From the NCBI GenBank assembly GCA_964631965.1, contig CAZWAR010000073.1, positions 1 through 15,595 of the forward strand: a stretch of DNA of 15,595 nucleotides, in the 5' to 3' direction. This stretch comes from CAIQPS01 sp964631965 (GTDB taxonomy: Bacteria; Actinomycetota; Thermoleophilia; RBG-16-64-13). This document shows positions 14,117-15,595 of the stretch, in pieces. Each line of letters starts with the position of its first letter. Within the stretch, counting starts at the first letter, position 1. A program made the position numbers and the translations under genes. The notes under the pieces were generated by a model that had not been told where the DNA came from, made no database searches, and was given only the letters and a program-made list of their open reading frames with translations.

Positions 14117-15595
14117 CTACTCGGACGACACGGCGACCACGTAGTCGCGTCCTTCCCAGCGATTCTCCTCGGTCCAGAAGAAGGTGAACCGGACCGGCAG
14201 CTTCTGCCTGGGGGGGATGGCTACGTCAACGAAGTCGAGGCGCACGGCTGTGGTCGAGGATTCCTTCACTGTCTGCGTCTTCCAGTCGTCCAGCGTATGA
14301 ATCAGCCGAAAGCCCGCAGGTGCCTGCACCCGGAGCGTGGACCCGCGGGCCACCTCGCGCGGTTGGCGGTTGAGCTTCCAGATCTCGAGATCGCTTCTCC
14401 CCTTCCTCTGCACCAGATAGCGTTGAGCCACCGCCTCCACCCGGTCGAATACCTTGCCGTCGCGCACCGAGCGCAGCAGCTTGGTGTACTCTGCGTGGGC
14501 CCACATGAGCGGCATGGCCGAGCCGGTGGGTTTGCCCAGGAACATGTGGAGCGAGGGCTTGTCGTCTTCATCCCACACCTGCTCGGCCAGCAGCCCGCTC
14601 TCCGAGGCAAAGCGCTCCATGGCCGCGACAAACGCGGAGACATCGTTTCCCCGACTGAGCTCATAGTGACCGCGTTCGCCGGTGAGAAGCGGCCAAGCCC
14701 GTCCTCGGCCCCATTCCACGAATGGACCGCCGTCCTGGCGTTGCCCGTAGCCGTCGTGGTTGTAGCGATGCCAGCACGGACCGGCCGGAGTATCCACTTT
14801 GAGTACTGTGTCCACGACGGTTAGTGAATCGACGATCAGGGGATCGTCGGGCGCTCGGACCCCGTACCGTACCAGTTCGAGAAAGCCTGCATCGACGATA
14901 TCCTTGGCCGGATACTCCGACTGCGCACCCGGTGGGAGGTTCTTGATGCCGAGGACGGCCTTGTCCGGGTCTTCGTTCGGCTGGGGGTCATCAATATCCA
15001 CCGGGAGGATGCGGATGAAATGCCGCGGGACCCCGGCGCAGAGGGTGCCCGACGTGGTCACGGTCCACCTCTCGAGGTGCGACTCTAGGAAGTCCGCGTA
15101 GTCCTCGAGGAACTCGGCCGTGGAGCGATCGCCCCTCTCCCGGGCGAAAAGGCCGGCACACACGAGTGCCGTAATGTTGGAGGCGAGGGTGGACGGGGAA
15201 TAGCCCGACGCTTCCTCCCAACGTTCTTGCTGAGTTGCCGGGCCGTGCCTGACCAGATAGCCAGCGGCGCGAAGGACCATCGGATAGGGATCGAACTCGG
15301 TCAGCACACCTTCTTCGTGGAGACGGCGGGCCAGAATGATCGGGAAGGCTACCTCGTCCAGTTGGATACCGCTCCAATAGGGCCGGCCATCCACCCAGAA
15401 ATTCTGCGCGAATCCACCATCCGGCGCTTGACTGGTGGCCAGGTAGATGAGTGCCCGGAGTGCCGTGGCAGTGTCGCCTGCGGCCAGCAGGCCGGTGGCA
15501 CTGCTGACCATGTCCCGAGTCCAGACGAGGTGATACCCGCCCATGTCGTCATCGCCCCGGGCCTCGCCCCAGGGGATGGCCATCGAGGCGATCAG
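14117..15595 (-). CDS. Glycoside hydrolase family 15, glucoamylase/glucodextranase type; N-terminal part outside the window
   Basis: An exo-acting enzyme that removes glucose from the non-reducing ends of alpha-glucans. The frame is open to the window edge (LIAS before Met at 15583), so about 490 C-terminal residues are seen. Full bacterial members are about 650-800 aa with an N-terminal beta-sandwich, which is missing here. Numbering from that Met: MAIPWG (1-6), GGYHLVWTRD (15-24), DGGFAQNFWVDGRPYWSGIQ (55-74), RWEEASGYSPST (121-132), which matches the core of the glucoamylase active-site signature with Glu123 as probable general acid, then YNHDGYGQ (274-281), GRAWPLLTGERGHYEL (294-309) and PLMWAHAEYTKLLRS (358-372). 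The catalytic base is likely in the last block, but I cannot assign it firmly. A beta-rich C-terminal part (about 408-488) follows. It converges on the plus-strand block. Export cannot be judged without the N terminus. Confidence 0.93.
   Translation of the reverse strand: MIASMAIPWGEARGDDDMGGYHLVWTRDMVSSATGLLAAGDTATALRALIYLATSQAPDGGFAQNFWVDGRPYWSGIQLDEVAFPIILARRLHEEGVLTEFDPYPMVLRAAGYLVRHGPATQQERWEEASGYSPSTLASNITALVCAGLFARERGDRSTAEFLEDYADFLESHLERWTVTTSGTLCAGVPRHFIRILPVDIDDPQPNEDPDKAVLGIKNLPPGAQSEYPAKDIVDAGFLELVRYGVRAPDDPLIVDSLTVVDTVLKVDTPAGPCWHRYNHDGYGQRQDGGPFVEWGRGRAWPLLTGERGHYELSRGNDVSAFVAAMERFASESGLLAEQVWDEDDKPSLHMFLGKPTGSAMPLMWAHAEYTKLLRSVRDGKVFDRVEAVAQRYLVQRKGRSDLEIWKLNRQPREVARGSTLRVQAPAGFRLIHTLDDWKTQTVKESSTTAVRLDFVDVAIPPRQKLPVRFTFFWTEENRWEGRDYVVAVSSE

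Noticed and set aside
1..15595. CRISPR array, insertion sequence, prophage or defence island
   Set aside because: No spaced direct repeats, transposase, integrase, phage or nuclease-effector genes; the genes are housekeeping or carbohydrate-related.

Overview
The window is a G+C-rich chromosomal segment from a member of the Actinobacteriota. The best evidence is gene order. The run tRNA-Gln, glmU, prs, rplY, pth, mfd, (lipoprotein), mazG, eno, divIC/ftsB, DUF501, ppx is the actinobacterial housekeeping block, with the same families and nearly the same order as Mycobacterium tuberculosis Rv1014c-Rv1026. DUF501 is largely an actinobacterial family. The one-domain GlmU and the parvulin-type lipoprotein between mfd and mazG argue against a mycobacterium or streptomycete and suggest a deeper branch such as Coriobacteriia or Thermoleophilia; that placement is inference.

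Layout. 1-52: 3' part of tRNA-Gln(TTG). 89-6752, plus strand: short GlmU-type pyrophosphorylase, prs, rplY, pth and mfd. The 3' end of mfd is interrupted by a 10-N scaffold gap and unreliable G/C homopolymers. 6820-8929: a promoter-like element, a PpiC/SurA-type foldase lipoprotein and mazG, whose start overlaps the lipoprotein stop. 8952-10359: a second copy of the same promoter-like element, then eno. 10507-13103: a DivIC/FtsB-like division protein, a small one-pass membrane protein and a single reading frame joining DUF501 to a Ppx/GppA phosphatase, packed as one transcription unit. 13189-13270: tRNA-Leu(TAA). 13329-15595, minus strand: a small unknown lipoprotein with an apparent one-base frameshift in its signal peptide, and the C-terminal part of a bacterial GH15 glucoamylase-type enzyme that runs off the window.

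How the genes fit together. The plus-strand block supplies cell-wall precursor (UDP-GlcNAc), PRPP, ribosome maintenance (L25, peptidyl-tRNA hydrolase), transcription-coupled repair, nucleotide-pool cleaning (MazG), envelope protein folding, glycolysis (enolase), septum assembly and polyphosphate or (p)ppGpp-related phosphate metabolism. The minus-strand genes concern alpha-glucan breakdown and the cell surface and are not part of this block.

Most interesting points: an approximately 52-nt ungapped duplicated promoter-like element with an internal dyad in front of both the foldase-mazG pair and eno; a GlmU that lacks its acetyltransferase half; an in-frame DUF501-Ppx fusion with an Asn-to-Ile change in the first phosphate-binding motif; and assembly damage in mfd. 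I see no CRISPR array, insertion sequence, phage or defence system here.
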